Source of the DNA: Oscillospiraceae bacterium
GTDB lineage: Bacteria; Bacillota; Clostridia; Oscillospirales; Acutalibacteraceae
Length of the DNA stretch: 17,096 bases
NCBI GenBank assembly: GCA_029012165.1
Contig: JAQXLO010000171.1
Span: 1 to 17,096 of the forward strand
Direction of reading: 5' to 3'
Part shown: one piece after another, positions 8,133-14,316 of the stretch
How positions within the stretch are numbered: the stretch's first letter is position 1
Layout of the letters: each line of letters opens with the position of its first letter
Position numbers and translations under genes: made by a program
The notes under the pieces: generated by a model
Database searches by the model: none
The model's input: only the letters and a program-made list of their open reading frames with translations
What the model was told of the DNA's origin: nothing

Positions 8133-8164
8133 GTTCATCACCTGCGATTTTATAAAAATGCAAA

Positions 8165-10012
8165 TTATGCAAGAATTTTCTGCCGGATGGACTGTGCGTC
8201 CAGTCCGAATTTTTTCAGCTGCGCCTGCACGGAAGCCTGCGGGACGAAGCAATCGGGAATGGCGGTGAGGGAATACTGACCGCCAAAGCCGTTTTCCAAA
8301 AGCAAAAGCGCAAATCCTTCGCCCACGCCGGCACTGCGCACACCCTCTTCAAAGAAGAAAACCTTTTTGCACGAAAGTGCCTCCCGGACAGCGCCGGGGT
8401 CGATGGGCTTGATCCTGCCGAGCTTGATCACCTTGGCGTCCAGTCCCTGTATGGCGTGCATGGCTTCGGCAGACACCCTGCCGTAGGTGACCACGGCCAC
8501 GTCGGCGTCCCGGCTGCCGTACACATCGTATGCGCAGAAGGTCGGCGTGTAATCCTCGGGGAAGGCAGGCTCCTGACCGCGTGGGTAGCGCACAGCCACC
8601 ACGCCGGGATCGTCATACAGCGCCTGCTGCATATCGTGCCGCAGTTCCGCATAGCCGGCAGGGGAGTAGATGCGCACATCGGGGATGCTGTTCAGGAAAG
8701 CCACATCGTAAATGCCCTGATGGGTTTCGCCGTCCTCCCCCACAAGACCTGCACGGTCCACGGCGAGCACCAGCTTTTGCTTTTGCAGGGCGCCGTCGTG
8801 GAGAATTTCATCATAGGCACGCTGGAGGAAGGTGGAATACAGGGCGACAACCGGCTTCATCCCGGTGCGGGCAAGACCGCCGGAAAAGGTGACGGCGTGC
8901 TCCTCGGCGATGCCCACGTCAAAGAATCGGCGGGGGAAGCGCTCCTCAAAGCCCTTGAGCCCCGTGCCGATGGACATGGCGGCGGTGACGGCACAGAGGG
9001 TGCGGTCATGCAGTGCCGCTTCGCACATAAACCGACCGAATTCCTCGGAAAAGTTGGTGCCGCAGGTCACGGGTTCGCCGGAGTCGATGTCAAATTTGGA
9101 GATACCGTGAAAAAGACTGGGGTCGTGCTCGGCATGGGTGTAGCCCTTGCCCTTGGTGGTATGCACGTGGAGAAGCACAGGCTTTTTGACCAGCTTGGCA
9201 GTTTCCAGCGCATCGGTCAGCTGCTTGATGTTGTGCCCGTCCACGGGACCCATATAGCGAAAACCCATATCCTCAAACAGATTGCTGCCGTAGAGGTTGT
9301 TCTTGATGCGGCTTTTGGTGCGCATGAGCAGCCGTGCAACGGGTTTGCCGATGAGGGGAATGTGGTTGAGCAGGCATTCCGTCCTTGCCTTGAAGCGCAC
9401 ATACTCAGGCTTGGAGCGAATCACGGCAAGGTACCGTGCGAAGGCGCCGACATTGCGGGAGATGGACATCTCGTTTTCGTTGAGCACCACGATCATGCGG
9501 CAGTCGGAACGTCCGGCGTTGTTGAGCGCCTCGTAGACCAGACCGCCCGTAAAGGAGCCGTCACCGATGACGGCCACGGTGTAGCTCTTGTCCTCGTTGA
9601 GCTGATTGCCCCGCACCACGCCGTAGGCGGAGGAAACGGAGGTGCCGGAGTGCCCGGAGTAGAAGATGTCGTGCTCGCTCTCGTTGGGACGGGAAAAGCC
9701 GGAGATGCCGCCCTCCTGACGCAGGGTGGAAAAGCGCTCGTAGCGCCCCGTAAGCAGTTTATGGGTATAGACCTGATGCCCCACGTCAAAGATGAGCTTG
9801 TCCTTGGGGGAGTCGAATACTTTATGCAGCGCAACGGTCAGCTCCACCACGCCGAGATTGGAGGCTAAGTGACCGCCGGTGTGGGAAACGGTGTCGATCA
9901 GCACTTCACGGATCTCGGCGCAGAGCGCCTGCGTCTGCTCTTCGTCCAGCTTTTTGACAAAAGCCGGAGAAGTGATTTTGTCCAGATACTTCAAATTCAT
10001 CATCGGTTTCAT
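8165..10012 (-). CDS. dxs: 1-deoxy-D-xylulose-5-phosphate synthase
   Basis: The first enzyme of the MEP isoprenoid pathway, a thiamine-diphosphate enzyme condensing pyruvate with glyceraldehyde 3-phosphate. The reading frame gives about 615 residues, the usual length. Visible features are TGGHLASNLG (about 45-54), FDVGHQVYTHKLLTGR (75-90), the ThDP-binding GDGS (150-153) with LNENEMSIS 25 residues later, the catalytic GIAEEHAV glutamate block in the central Pyr domain, the DRAGLVGEDGETHQG segment and a transketolase C-terminal domain. I choose the ATG at 10012-10010, which overlaps the ispA stop as ATGA. A TTG at 10027 and two ATGs just downstream are alternatives, and no strong Shine-Dalgarno decides between them. 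Its position directly after ispA places precursor supply and prenyl chain elongation in one transcript. Confidence 0.97.
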   Translation of the reverse strand: MKPMMNLKYLDKITSPAFVKKLDEEQTQALCAEIREVLIDTVSHTGGHLASNLGVVELTVALHKVFDSPKDKLIFDVGHQVYTHKLLTGRYERFSTLRQEGGISGFSRPNESEHDIFYSGHSGTSVSSAYGVVRGNQLNEDKSYTVAVIGDGSFTGGLVYEALNNAGRSDCRMIVVLNENEMSISRNVGAFARYLAVIRSKPEYVRFKARTECLLNHIPLIGKPVARLLMRTKSRIKNNLYGSNLFEDMGFRYMGPVDGHNIKQLTDALETAKLVKKPVLLHVHTTKGKGYTHAEHDPSLFHGISKFDIDSGEPVTCGTNFSEEFGRFMCEAALHDRTLCAVTAAMSIGTGLKGFEERFPRRFFDVGIAEEHAVTFSGGLARTGMKPVVALYSTFLQRAYDEILHDGALQKQKLVLAVDRAGLVGEDGETHQGIYDVAFLNSIPDVRIYSPAGYAELRHDMQQALYDDPGVVAVRYPRGQEPAFPEDYTPTFCAYDVYGSRDADVAVVTYGRVSAEAMHAIQGLDAKVIKLGRIKPIDPGAVREALSCKKVFFFEEGVRSAGVGEGFALLLLENGFGGQYSLTAIPDCFVPQASVQAQLKKFGLDAQSIRQKILA

Positions 10013-10869
10013 TTTTTTCGGGTGCAAAGCGTCTGCGCAAGAGAGCGCAAAGCTTCCCCCTGTTCGCCGAAGCTTTTCAGGGCGGCAACGGCATCGGCGG
10101 TGTATTTTTCGGCCTCTGCCCGGGCGGCTTCCAACCCGCAGAGGGTGACGTAGGTGTTCTTGTTTTGTGCGGCGTCACTGCCCACAGGCTTGCCCAAGGT
10201 CGCCGTGTCGCTCGTCACATCCAGAATATCGTCCACGATCTGGAAGGCGAGTCCCACGCCCTTGGCGTACGTTTCTGCGGCATGGATCGCATCCTCCGAT
10301 GCGCCTGCGGCAATACAGCCGAGGACGCAGGCGGCACGGATCAGGCAGACGGTTTTCAGACAGTCTGTTTGGCGCAGGGTGTCGAGGGTGACGGCTTTGC
10401 CCTCGTTTTCAAGATCCATGGTTTGCCCGCCGATCATGCCCAGATGTCCCGCCTCACGAGCGAGAACGGCGCAGGCTTTGGCGATGCGTTCCGGCGGCAG
10501 TTCCGCCTTGGCAAGGGTCGCAAACGCCAGTGTTAAAAGACCGTCCCCCGCCAGCAGGGCGTTGGCGTAGCCGTAGCGGATGTGGCAGGCAGGCTTGCCC
10601 CGGCGCAGGTCGTCGTTGTCCATGCAGGGCAGGTCGTCGTGGATGAGGGAGTAGGTGTGGATCATTTCCACCGCTGCGGCAAAGGGCATGGCTTTTTGCA
10701 CATCGCCGCCGCAGATGCGGCAAAATTCCAGCACCAGATACGGGCGGATGCGTTTGCCGCCGCCGGAGAGACTGTAGCGCATGGCGTCGCAGACGACGTC
10801 CGTGCCCTCAATGGCCGTGTCGAGGTAACGCTCGATCTGCGGCAGATACGTTTCCAAATCAGGTTTCAT
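10009..10869 (-). CDS. ispA: Polyprenyl (farnesyl/geranylgeranyl) diphosphate synthase
   Basis: A 286-residue all-helical trans-prenyltransferase that extends DMAPP with IPP. The first aspartate-rich motif is D78-D79 through D84 in HDDLPCMDNDDLRRGKP and the second is D213-D214-x-x-D217 in FQIVDDILDVT. GGGKRIRP (37-44) binds the IPP diphosphate and GGQTMDLE is at 147-154. Chain length is probably C15, by analogy with IspA, but cannot be read with certainty. One oddity: the segment usually read as HxxKTG is here TDCLKTVCLI (168-177), keeping Lys-Thr but lacking the usual His and Gly. The start ATG lies inside the 3' end of xseB (11-base overlap), so translation is probably coupled. The stop overlaps the dxs start. 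Confidence 0.93.
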   Translation of the reverse strand: MKPDLETYLPQIERYLDTAIEGTDVVCDAMRYSLSGGGKRIRPYLVLEFCRICGGDVQKAMPFAAAVEMIHTYSLIHDDLPCMDNDDLRRGKPACHIRYGYANALLAGDGLLTLAFATLAKAELPPERIAKACAVLAREAGHLGMIGGQTMDLENEGKAVTLDTLRQTDCLKTVCLIRAACVLGCIAAGASEDAIHAAETYAKGVGLAFQIVDDILDVTSDTATLGKPVGSDAAQNKNTYVTLCGLEAARAEAEKYTADAVAALKSFGEQGEALRSLAQTLCTRKK

Positions 10870-11065
10870 CCTCTGCCTCCCCCTTTTCGGACAGCTCGGT
10901 GATCTTCTGCTCGGCGTTGTCTAAGCAGTTGCTGCAAAAGCGAATCAGCTCGGAAGCTTCGGTGTACAGCTTCAGAGAATCGTCCAGCGGCAGGCTGCCG
11001 TTTTCCAGCGCTTCGGTGATGGCGGACAGGCGATCCATGGCCTGCTCATAGGTATATTTTTTCAA
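10859..11065 (-). CDS. xseB: Exodeoxyribonuclease VII small subunit
   Basis: A 68-residue protein with the typical XseB profile. MKKYTYEQAMDRLSAITEALE is followed by a short loop with GSLPLDDSLKLYTEA and a second helix with SELIRFCSNCLDNAEQKI, i.e. a helical hairpin, then an acidic tail. XseB subunits coat the coiled-coil of XseA to form exonuclease VII, which degrades single-stranded DNA bidirectionally to oligonucleotides. The ATG overlaps the xseA stop as ATGA (11065-11062), suited to stoichiometric coupled synthesis, and the 3' end overlaps ispA by 11 bases. The length is within the usual 60-85 residues. Confidence 0.95.
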   Translation of the reverse strand: MKKYTYEQAMDRLSAITEALENGSLPLDDSLKLYTEASELIRFCSNCLDNAEQKITELSEKGEAEDET

Positions 11066-12258
11066 AGGGATTCAACCTCCGTTTTTTCTGCAATACAGTC
11101 GGCTTTGCCGTGGGCAAACCGCAGGGTCAGCCGATCCCCTGCGCAAAGCGAAGCGGCATCGCAGATAGCGGTACCGTCCTTTTCCGCAATGGCGTATCCC
11201 CGGGTCAGCACTTTCAGGGGACTGAGCGCATCCAGCTTGCCGCACAGCAGGGCGAAACGGTTTTGCGTGCTTTGGAGCGTGCGGTGCATGGCGTGGTCGG
11301 CTTTGTCGGAAAGACTGTCGAGCACCAGCCGGTGATGCTCCAAAAAACGCTTCGGGTCCTGCAGACGGCTTGCCTGCCGCAGACGCAGGCGCTCGTGCTC
11401 CATCCGGGCGGTCAGGGCTCGTTTGCAGCGCATCTGAAAGCTCAGCAGAACGCCCCGCTCCTCCATGCTGTCCGGCACAGCCAGCTCTGCGGCGGCGGAG
11501 GGGGTCGGCGCACGCAGATCGGCGGCAAAGTCGCAGATGGTGAAGTCGGTTTCGTGTCCGACGGCGGAGATGACGGGAATCTGGGAGGCGGCCACGGCAC
11601 GGGCAACGCTCTCCTCGTTGAACGCCCACAGATCCTCCACGGAACCGCCGCCCCGTCCGACAATGAGCACGTCGGCGGCTTTTTTGGCATTCATGCGGCG
11701 GATGGCGTCGCAGATCTGCGGCGCCGCCGAAGCGCCCTGCACCTGCACGGGGGCAAGGATGATCTGCGCCATGGGAAAGCGTCTGCCCAGTACGTTGCAG
11801 ATATCCCGAAATGCGGCACCCGTGGCAGAGGTGACGACGCCGATGCGCATGGGGCAGGGAGGGATGGGCTTTTTGCGGCTTTCGTCAAACAGCCCTTCCG
11901 CCGCCAGCTTTTTCTTCAGCTGTTCAAACGCCACGTGCAGTGCGCCTGCGCCGTCGGGCTGCATATCGTCAATATACATCTGGAACTGTCCGTCCCGGGG
12001 GAACAGGGACACCCGACCGCGTACGAGCACACGCATCCCGTTTTCGGGCAGAAAGCGCAGACGGGATGCCTCGGTGCGGAACATCACCGCACGCAGGGCG
12101 CTGGCGTCATCCTTGAGCGTCAGGTAAAAATGACCGGTGCGGTAGTGATTGGTGAAGTTGGAGATCTCGCCGCTCACGTATACCGTGGACAGGTTGCGGT
12201 CTGCATCCAGAATGGATTTGACGTAGGTGTTCAGTTGTGTAACGGTTAAAACAGTCAT
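11062..12258 (-). CDS. xseA: Exodeoxyribonuclease VII large subunit
   Basis: The 398-residue catalytic subunit of exonuclease VII. The N-terminal OB-fold (about 1-100) starts MTVLTVTQLNTYVKSILD and contains VYVSGEISNF. The nuclease core has VVTSATGAAFRDI (from 141), GRGGGSVEDLWAFNEE (191-206) and SAVGHETDFTI (221-231), followed by DLRAPTPSAAAELAVP. A long charged helical region (about 255-350), which binds XseB, precedes the C-terminal SPLKVLTRGYAI block. All conserved blocks are intact. The start ATG overlaps the stop of the Kae1-like gene as ATGA (12258-12255). In Bacillus the gene before xseA is folD; here that slot is taken by the Kae1 paralogue. Confidence 0.97.
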   Translation of the reverse strand: MTVLTVTQLNTYVKSILDADRNLSTVYVSGEISNFTNHYRTGHFYLTLKDDASALRAVMFRTEASRLRFLPENGMRVLVRGRVSLFPRDGQFQMYIDDMQPDGAGALHVAFEQLKKKLAAEGLFDESRKKPIPPCPMRIGVVTSATGAAFRDICNVLGRRFPMAQIILAPVQVQGASAAPQICDAIRRMNAKKAADVLIVGRGGGSVEDLWAFNEESVARAVAASQIPVISAVGHETDFTICDFAADLRAPTPSAAAELAVPDSMEERGVLLSFQMRCKRALTARMEHERLRLRQASRLQDPKRFLEHHRLVLDSLSDKADHAMHRTLQSTQNRFALLCGKLDALSPLKVLTRGYAIAEKDGTAICDAASLCAGDRLTLRFAHGKADCIAEKTEVESL

Positions 12259-13184
12259 AGCTTCTTCTCGTGCTGCAGCTTCGCAAGACAGGCGATCCCT
12301 GCCGCATTGTCGCAGGAAAATTCCGGCTTTGCGAACACGCTCTCAAAGCGGTCGGCAAGCATTTTGCGAAGCAGTGTGTTGGACATCACGCCGCCGGAAA
12401 AGACCAGCGGCAGGTTTCCGTAGGCTTTCACGGCGAAATCCGCCATGGCGCAGAGGGCTTCGCCGATGTAGCAAAGACAGTATCGGCAGATATCGGCGGG
12501 GGAATCCCCCTTTTTGTGCATCTGTTCGCACTGATTTTGCAGCCCCGAAAGACTGCAGCATCCGTCTTTGAGGCGGATGTGTATGTGGAATTTGCGTGTG
12601 CTTTTTTGGGACTCGGCGTCTACAAATTTTCCGGCAGGGAAAGGGAAGCCCAGCATCACGCCCACCCGGTCCACTGCTTGTCCTGCCTTGAGGTCGAGGG
12701 AGGAGAGGACGGTCTCGGTGCGGAAAACTTTTTCTGCGTCCGGCTGTACCAGAACGACCTCCGTGGTGCCGCCGGAAACATGAAAGGCGAGAAAGCTTTT
12801 TCCAAAAAGATCGGTGCGGTCGGCGGACCAAAGGGCGGCGGCGATGTGCCCCGCCTGATGGGAGAAGCTGTACAGCGGCACCTGCAGTGCCTTGGCCATG
12901 CAGGAAGCGGTGTTGACGCCCACAAGGAAGCAGGGCATATAGGATCCTTCCGCATCCCGGGGACGGGCAGAAACGCCGACAGCGGCAATCTCGCCGCATT
13001 CCGGCAGTGCGCCGAAAATTTCCGGCAAAGCCGCCGTGTGGTGAAAAACCGCGTCGCTCTGCCGCAGTCCCAGCTGCCCCTCCCGCACGGGCAAAAGCCG
13101 CCGTTCGCTGTGCAGCTGCTCGCCGTCCAGCAGGGCGGCAGAGGTGGTGTAGTTGCTGGTGTCGAATCCGATGTACTGCATCAT
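12255..13184 (-). CDS. Kae1/TsaD-like (peptidase M22 family) paralogue
   Basis: A 309-residue protein of the ASKHA-fold Kae1/TsaD superfamily. It begins MMQYIGFDTSNYTTSAAL (the DTSN phosphate-1 region). It keeps the metal-binding HxxxH as H109-QAG-H113, the phosphate loop HVSGGTTEVV (135-144), the SGGVMSN block (263-269) and the terminal metal ligand D292 in SCDNAAGIA. TsaD makes the tRNA t6A modification with TsaB and TsaE. This copy is shorter and more divergent than standard TsaD (about 335-345 residues), and no tsaB, tsaE or rimI neighbour is present, so I read it as the second, clostridial Kae1-like paralogue rather than the housekeeping TsaD. The intact ligands suggest it binds ATP and metal. 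I chose the ATG at 13184-13182, overlapping the nusB stop as ATGA, with AAGGA about 6 bases upstream. Substrate unknown; older annotations call such proteins O-sialoglycoprotein endopeptidase, which is not supported. Confidence 0.83.
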   Translation of the reverse strand: MMQYIGFDTSNYTTSAALLDGEQLHSERRLLPVREGQLGLRQSDAVFHHTAALPEIFGALPECGEIAAVGVSARPRDAEGSYMPCFLVGVNTASCMAKALQVPLYSFSHQAGHIAAALWSADRTDLFGKSFLAFHVSGGTTEVVLVQPDAEKVFRTETVLSSLDLKAGQAVDRVGVMLGFPFPAGKFVDAESQKSTRKFHIHIRLKDGCCSLSGLQNQCEQMHKKGDSPADICRYCLCYIGEALCAMADFAVKAYGNLPLVFSGGVMSNTLLRKMLADRFESVFAKPEFSCDNAAGIACLAKLQHEKKL

Positions 13185-13582
13185 TCGGCTTCCTTTTGGC
13201 GCAGATAGCTGCGCAGAACGCCATTGACAAAGGCGGCATCCTCCGCCGAGGCGTATGTTTTGCACAGCTCCACAGCCTCGTTGACCACGACGCCGTCCGG
13301 CGTGCCGCCGATGCGCAGTTCCCCGAACGCCAAGCGCAGTACGGCAAGGGACACACGGGAAATACGGCTTGCTTTCCAGCCCTGCAAATTCTGCTCGATC
13401 AGGGCGTCGATGGCATCCAGCTCGGCAAAGACGGTGTGCACGGTGCTGTCGGCAAACTTGTCCAGCACGATCATTCCGTCCTCCGCCGCCAGAGCAATCA
13501 CCGCCTCCGGCTCCATTTCCGGGTGAAAGGATTTATCAAACAAAAGCAGGAAAGCCTGTTCTCTTGCTTCATGTCTTGTCAT
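13181..13582 (-). CDS. nusB: Transcription antitermination factor NusB
   Basis: A 133-residue all-helical protein. It starts MTRHEAREQAFLLLFDKSF, matching the NusB N-terminus (RxxARExAxQxLF), and ends with the characteristic pair of helices carrying PDGVVVNEAVELCKTYAS and FVNGVLRSYL. NusB binds boxA RNA with NusE/S10 to prevent premature termination in rRNA operons. I use the ATG at 13582-13580, which has an AGGAGAGGAAG site at suitable distance; a GTG two codons upstream (13588) is the alternative. It is the first gene of the long leftward operon, about 55 bases downstream of the inferred transcription start, and its stop overlaps the next gene's start. Confidence 0.95.
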   Translation of the reverse strand: MTRHEAREQAFLLLFDKSFHPEMEPEAVIALAAEDGMIVLDKFADSTVHTVFAELDAIDALIEQNLQGWKASRISRVSLAVLRLAFGELRIGGTPDGVVVNEAVELCKTYASAEDAAFVNGVLRSYLRQKEAE

Positions 13583-13602
13583 ACGCACTCTTCCTCTCCT
13601 GC

Positions 13603-13618
13603 CTGCGAAAAAACGCAG
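13603..13618 (-). other. Small U6-loop hairpin in the nusB leader
   Basis: In the 5' leader of the operon the mRNA reads CUGCG, six U, CGCAG: a perfect 5-bp stem closing a U6 loop, just upstream of the nusB ribosome-binding site. It could modulate initiation or RNA stability; it could also be chance. The stem is too short and too early to act as a convincing terminator. Confidence 0.35.
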
Positions 13619-13644
13619 ATGCAGACATTTATTCAGTAAAACGT

Positions 13645-13673
13645 ATTATACCATAGCTGCGGCGTATATACAA
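13645..13673 (-). promoter_or_regulatory. Sigma-A-type promoter of the nusB operon
   Basis: On the minus strand, TTGTAT (13673-13668) and a perfect TATAAT (13650-13645) are separated by exactly 17 bases, and the -10 is preceded by TGG, i.e. an extended -10 TGn. Transcription would begin near 13638, giving a leader of about 55 bases before the nusB ATG. No comparable promoter was seen in the short gaps further down the operon, so this is the main visible promoter for 13.6 kb. Confidence 0.85.
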
Positions 13674-13683
13674 CACTTTTTTG

Positions 13684-13727
13684 CATAAAAATACAAAAGA
13701 GCCGCCGCTTTCCCGTGCGGCAGCTCC
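13684..13727 (-). terminator. Rho-independent terminator after the abrB-like gene
   Basis: Read leftward, arms GAGCTGCCGC (13726-13717) and GCGGCGGCTC (13708-13699) form a 10-bp stem with one U-G wobble and an 8-base loop, followed by TTTTGTATTTTT. It lies about 23 bases beyond the abrB-like stop codon and just before the nusB promoter, so it isolates the two transcription units. Confidence 0.88.
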
Positions 13728-13749
13728 CTGTGTGCAGAATCGGAAAGAT

Positions 13750-14001
13750 TCATGAAACCATCGTTTTCATAGACTCGATGCACTTTTTGCAGACCTTCTT
13801 GCCCATGTGGTCGATCACATCGTCTGCGCTGTTGCAGAAGATGCAGGCAGGCTCGTATTTTTTCAGAATGATCTTATCGTCCTCCACAAAAATTTCCAAA
13901 GAGTCCTCATTGTCCACTAAATCGAAAAGGCGTCGAAGCTCCTTGGGCAGAACGATGCGTCCAACGTGGTCGATACGGCGAACAATACCCAGCGATTTCA
14001 T
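13750..14001 (-). CDS. AbrB/SpoVT-family transcriptional regulator with Cys4 tail
   Basis: An 83-residue transition-state-type regulator. Residues 1-48 are the swapped-hairpin AbrB DNA-binding domain (MKSLGIVRRIDHVGRIVLPK, then ELRRLFDL and LEIFVEDDKIILKKYE). The C-terminal part carries C53-x2-C56 and C71-x2-C74, a small zinc-ribbon-like Cys4 unit, as in many clostridial AbrB-like proteins. AbrB proteins bind AT-rich DNA as multimers and repress post-exponential functions; the targets of this one are unknown. The start ATG (14001-13999) has AGGAGGAG about 10 bases upstream. The gene is monocistronic, with its own promoter, leader hairpin and terminator, and is transcribed divergently from gap. 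Autoregulation through the AT-rich divergent region is a reasonable inference. Confidence 0.93.
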   Translation of the reverse strand: MKSLGIVRRIDHVGRIVLPKELRRLFDLVDNEDSLEIFVEDDKIILKKYEPACIFCNSADDVIDHMGKKVCKKCIESMKTMVS

Positions 14002-14037
14002 AGTGTCTTATCTCCTCCTGAAGAGTTTTCCCATGGA

Positions 14038-14060
14038 ATGCGCACGCACACAGTGCGCAT
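14038..14060. repeat. Perfect 8-bp inverted repeat in the abrB-like leader
   Basis: ATGCGCAC (14038-14045) and GTGCGCAT (14053-14060) are perfect reverse complements around a 7-base spacer. The site lies between the abrB-like transcription start (about 14070) and its ribosome-binding site, so it would form a stable hairpin in the leader RNA, or could be a protein operator in DNA. It has no T-tract on either side, so it is not a standard terminator. Confidence 0.7.
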
Positions 14061-14076
14061 CCGCTGATTCAACACA

Positions 14077-14105
14077 AAGATACCATAATTTGACAGTTTT
14101 GTCAA
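14077..14105 (-). promoter_or_regulatory. Promoter of the abrB-like gene
   Basis: On the minus strand a perfect TTGACA (14105-14100) is followed after 17 bases by TATCTT (14082-14077), with TGG just before the -10 (extended -10). Transcription would begin near 14070, giving a leader of about 70 bases. Confidence 0.8.
14090..14105. repeat. TTGACA/TGTCAA inverted repeat overlapping the abrB -35
   Basis: TTGACA (14090-14095), a 4-base spacer GTTT and TGTCAA (14100-14105) form a perfect 6-bp inverted repeat. The right arm is the -35 box of the leftward abrB-like promoter. A factor bound here would block that promoter. The left arm also reads as a rightward -35, but no good -10 follows at 16-18 bases. 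Confidence 0.65.
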
Positions 14106-14203
14106 TAGAAAATCAAAATAATTTCTCTTCATATCCAAAAAAGGAAAAATAAACGCATAATATTGGCAATTTGGATTACTTTTCTGCCGGAAAGAGTTGC
14201 ATT

Positions 14204-14225
14204 TTGTACAAATATACAAATTGTA
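14204..14225. promoter_or_regulatory. Cluster of TTGTA/TACAA half-sites upstream of gap
   Basis: TTGTACAA (14204-14211) is followed by TACAA (14215-14219) and, one base later, TTGTA (14221-14225), making overlapping inverted repeats. An A-rich tract (14226-14240) then runs up to the gap -35 box. This could be an operator for a glycolytic or redox regulator, or simply part of an AT-rich UP element that strengthens the gap promoter. It does not match the Rex consensus TTGTGA-N6-TCACAA. Confidence 0.4.
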
Positions 14226-14244
14226 AAAAAAAGAAAAAAACAAC

Positions 14245-14273
14245 TTGCATATTTTGAAAAAAGAGGATAAAAT
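14245..14273 (+). promoter_or_regulatory. Promoter of gap
   Basis: TTGCAT (14245-14250), a 17-base spacer and TAAAAT (14268-14273) form a good sigma-A promoter, preceded by A-rich tracts typical of UP elements. The start would be near 14280, leaving a leader of about 37 bases. Confidence 0.82.
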
Positions 14274-14302
14274 AGGAAAGGTTAAAATTAAACAAAAAAT
14301 TT

Positions 14303-14308
14303 GGAGGT
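14303..14308 (+). promoter_or_regulatory. Strong ribosome-binding site of gap
   Basis: GGAGGT lies 8 bases before the ATG at 14317, a near-perfect Shine-Dalgarno that fixes the start and fits high expression. Confidence 0.9.
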
Positions 14309-14316
14309 AATCAACC

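Noticed and set aside
8133..8164. Promoter-like TTGCAT and TATAAA in the dxs-tlyA gap
   Set aside because: The spacing is only 12 bases, too short for a sigma-A promoter. The gap is AT-rich but otherwise unremarkable.
8456..9868. A 470-codon rightward open frame antisense to dxs
   Set aside because: All conserved Dxs motifs lie on the other strand; this frame is a mirror of GC-rich codon use.
11110..12249. A 379-codon rightward open frame antisense to xseA
   Set aside because: XseA motifs are unambiguous on the minus strand; there is no independent evidence for this frame.
14204..14225. A Rex redox-repressor site upstream of gap
   Set aside because: The half-sites are TTGTA/TACAA and lack the TTGTGA/TCACAA arms and spacing of the Rex consensus.
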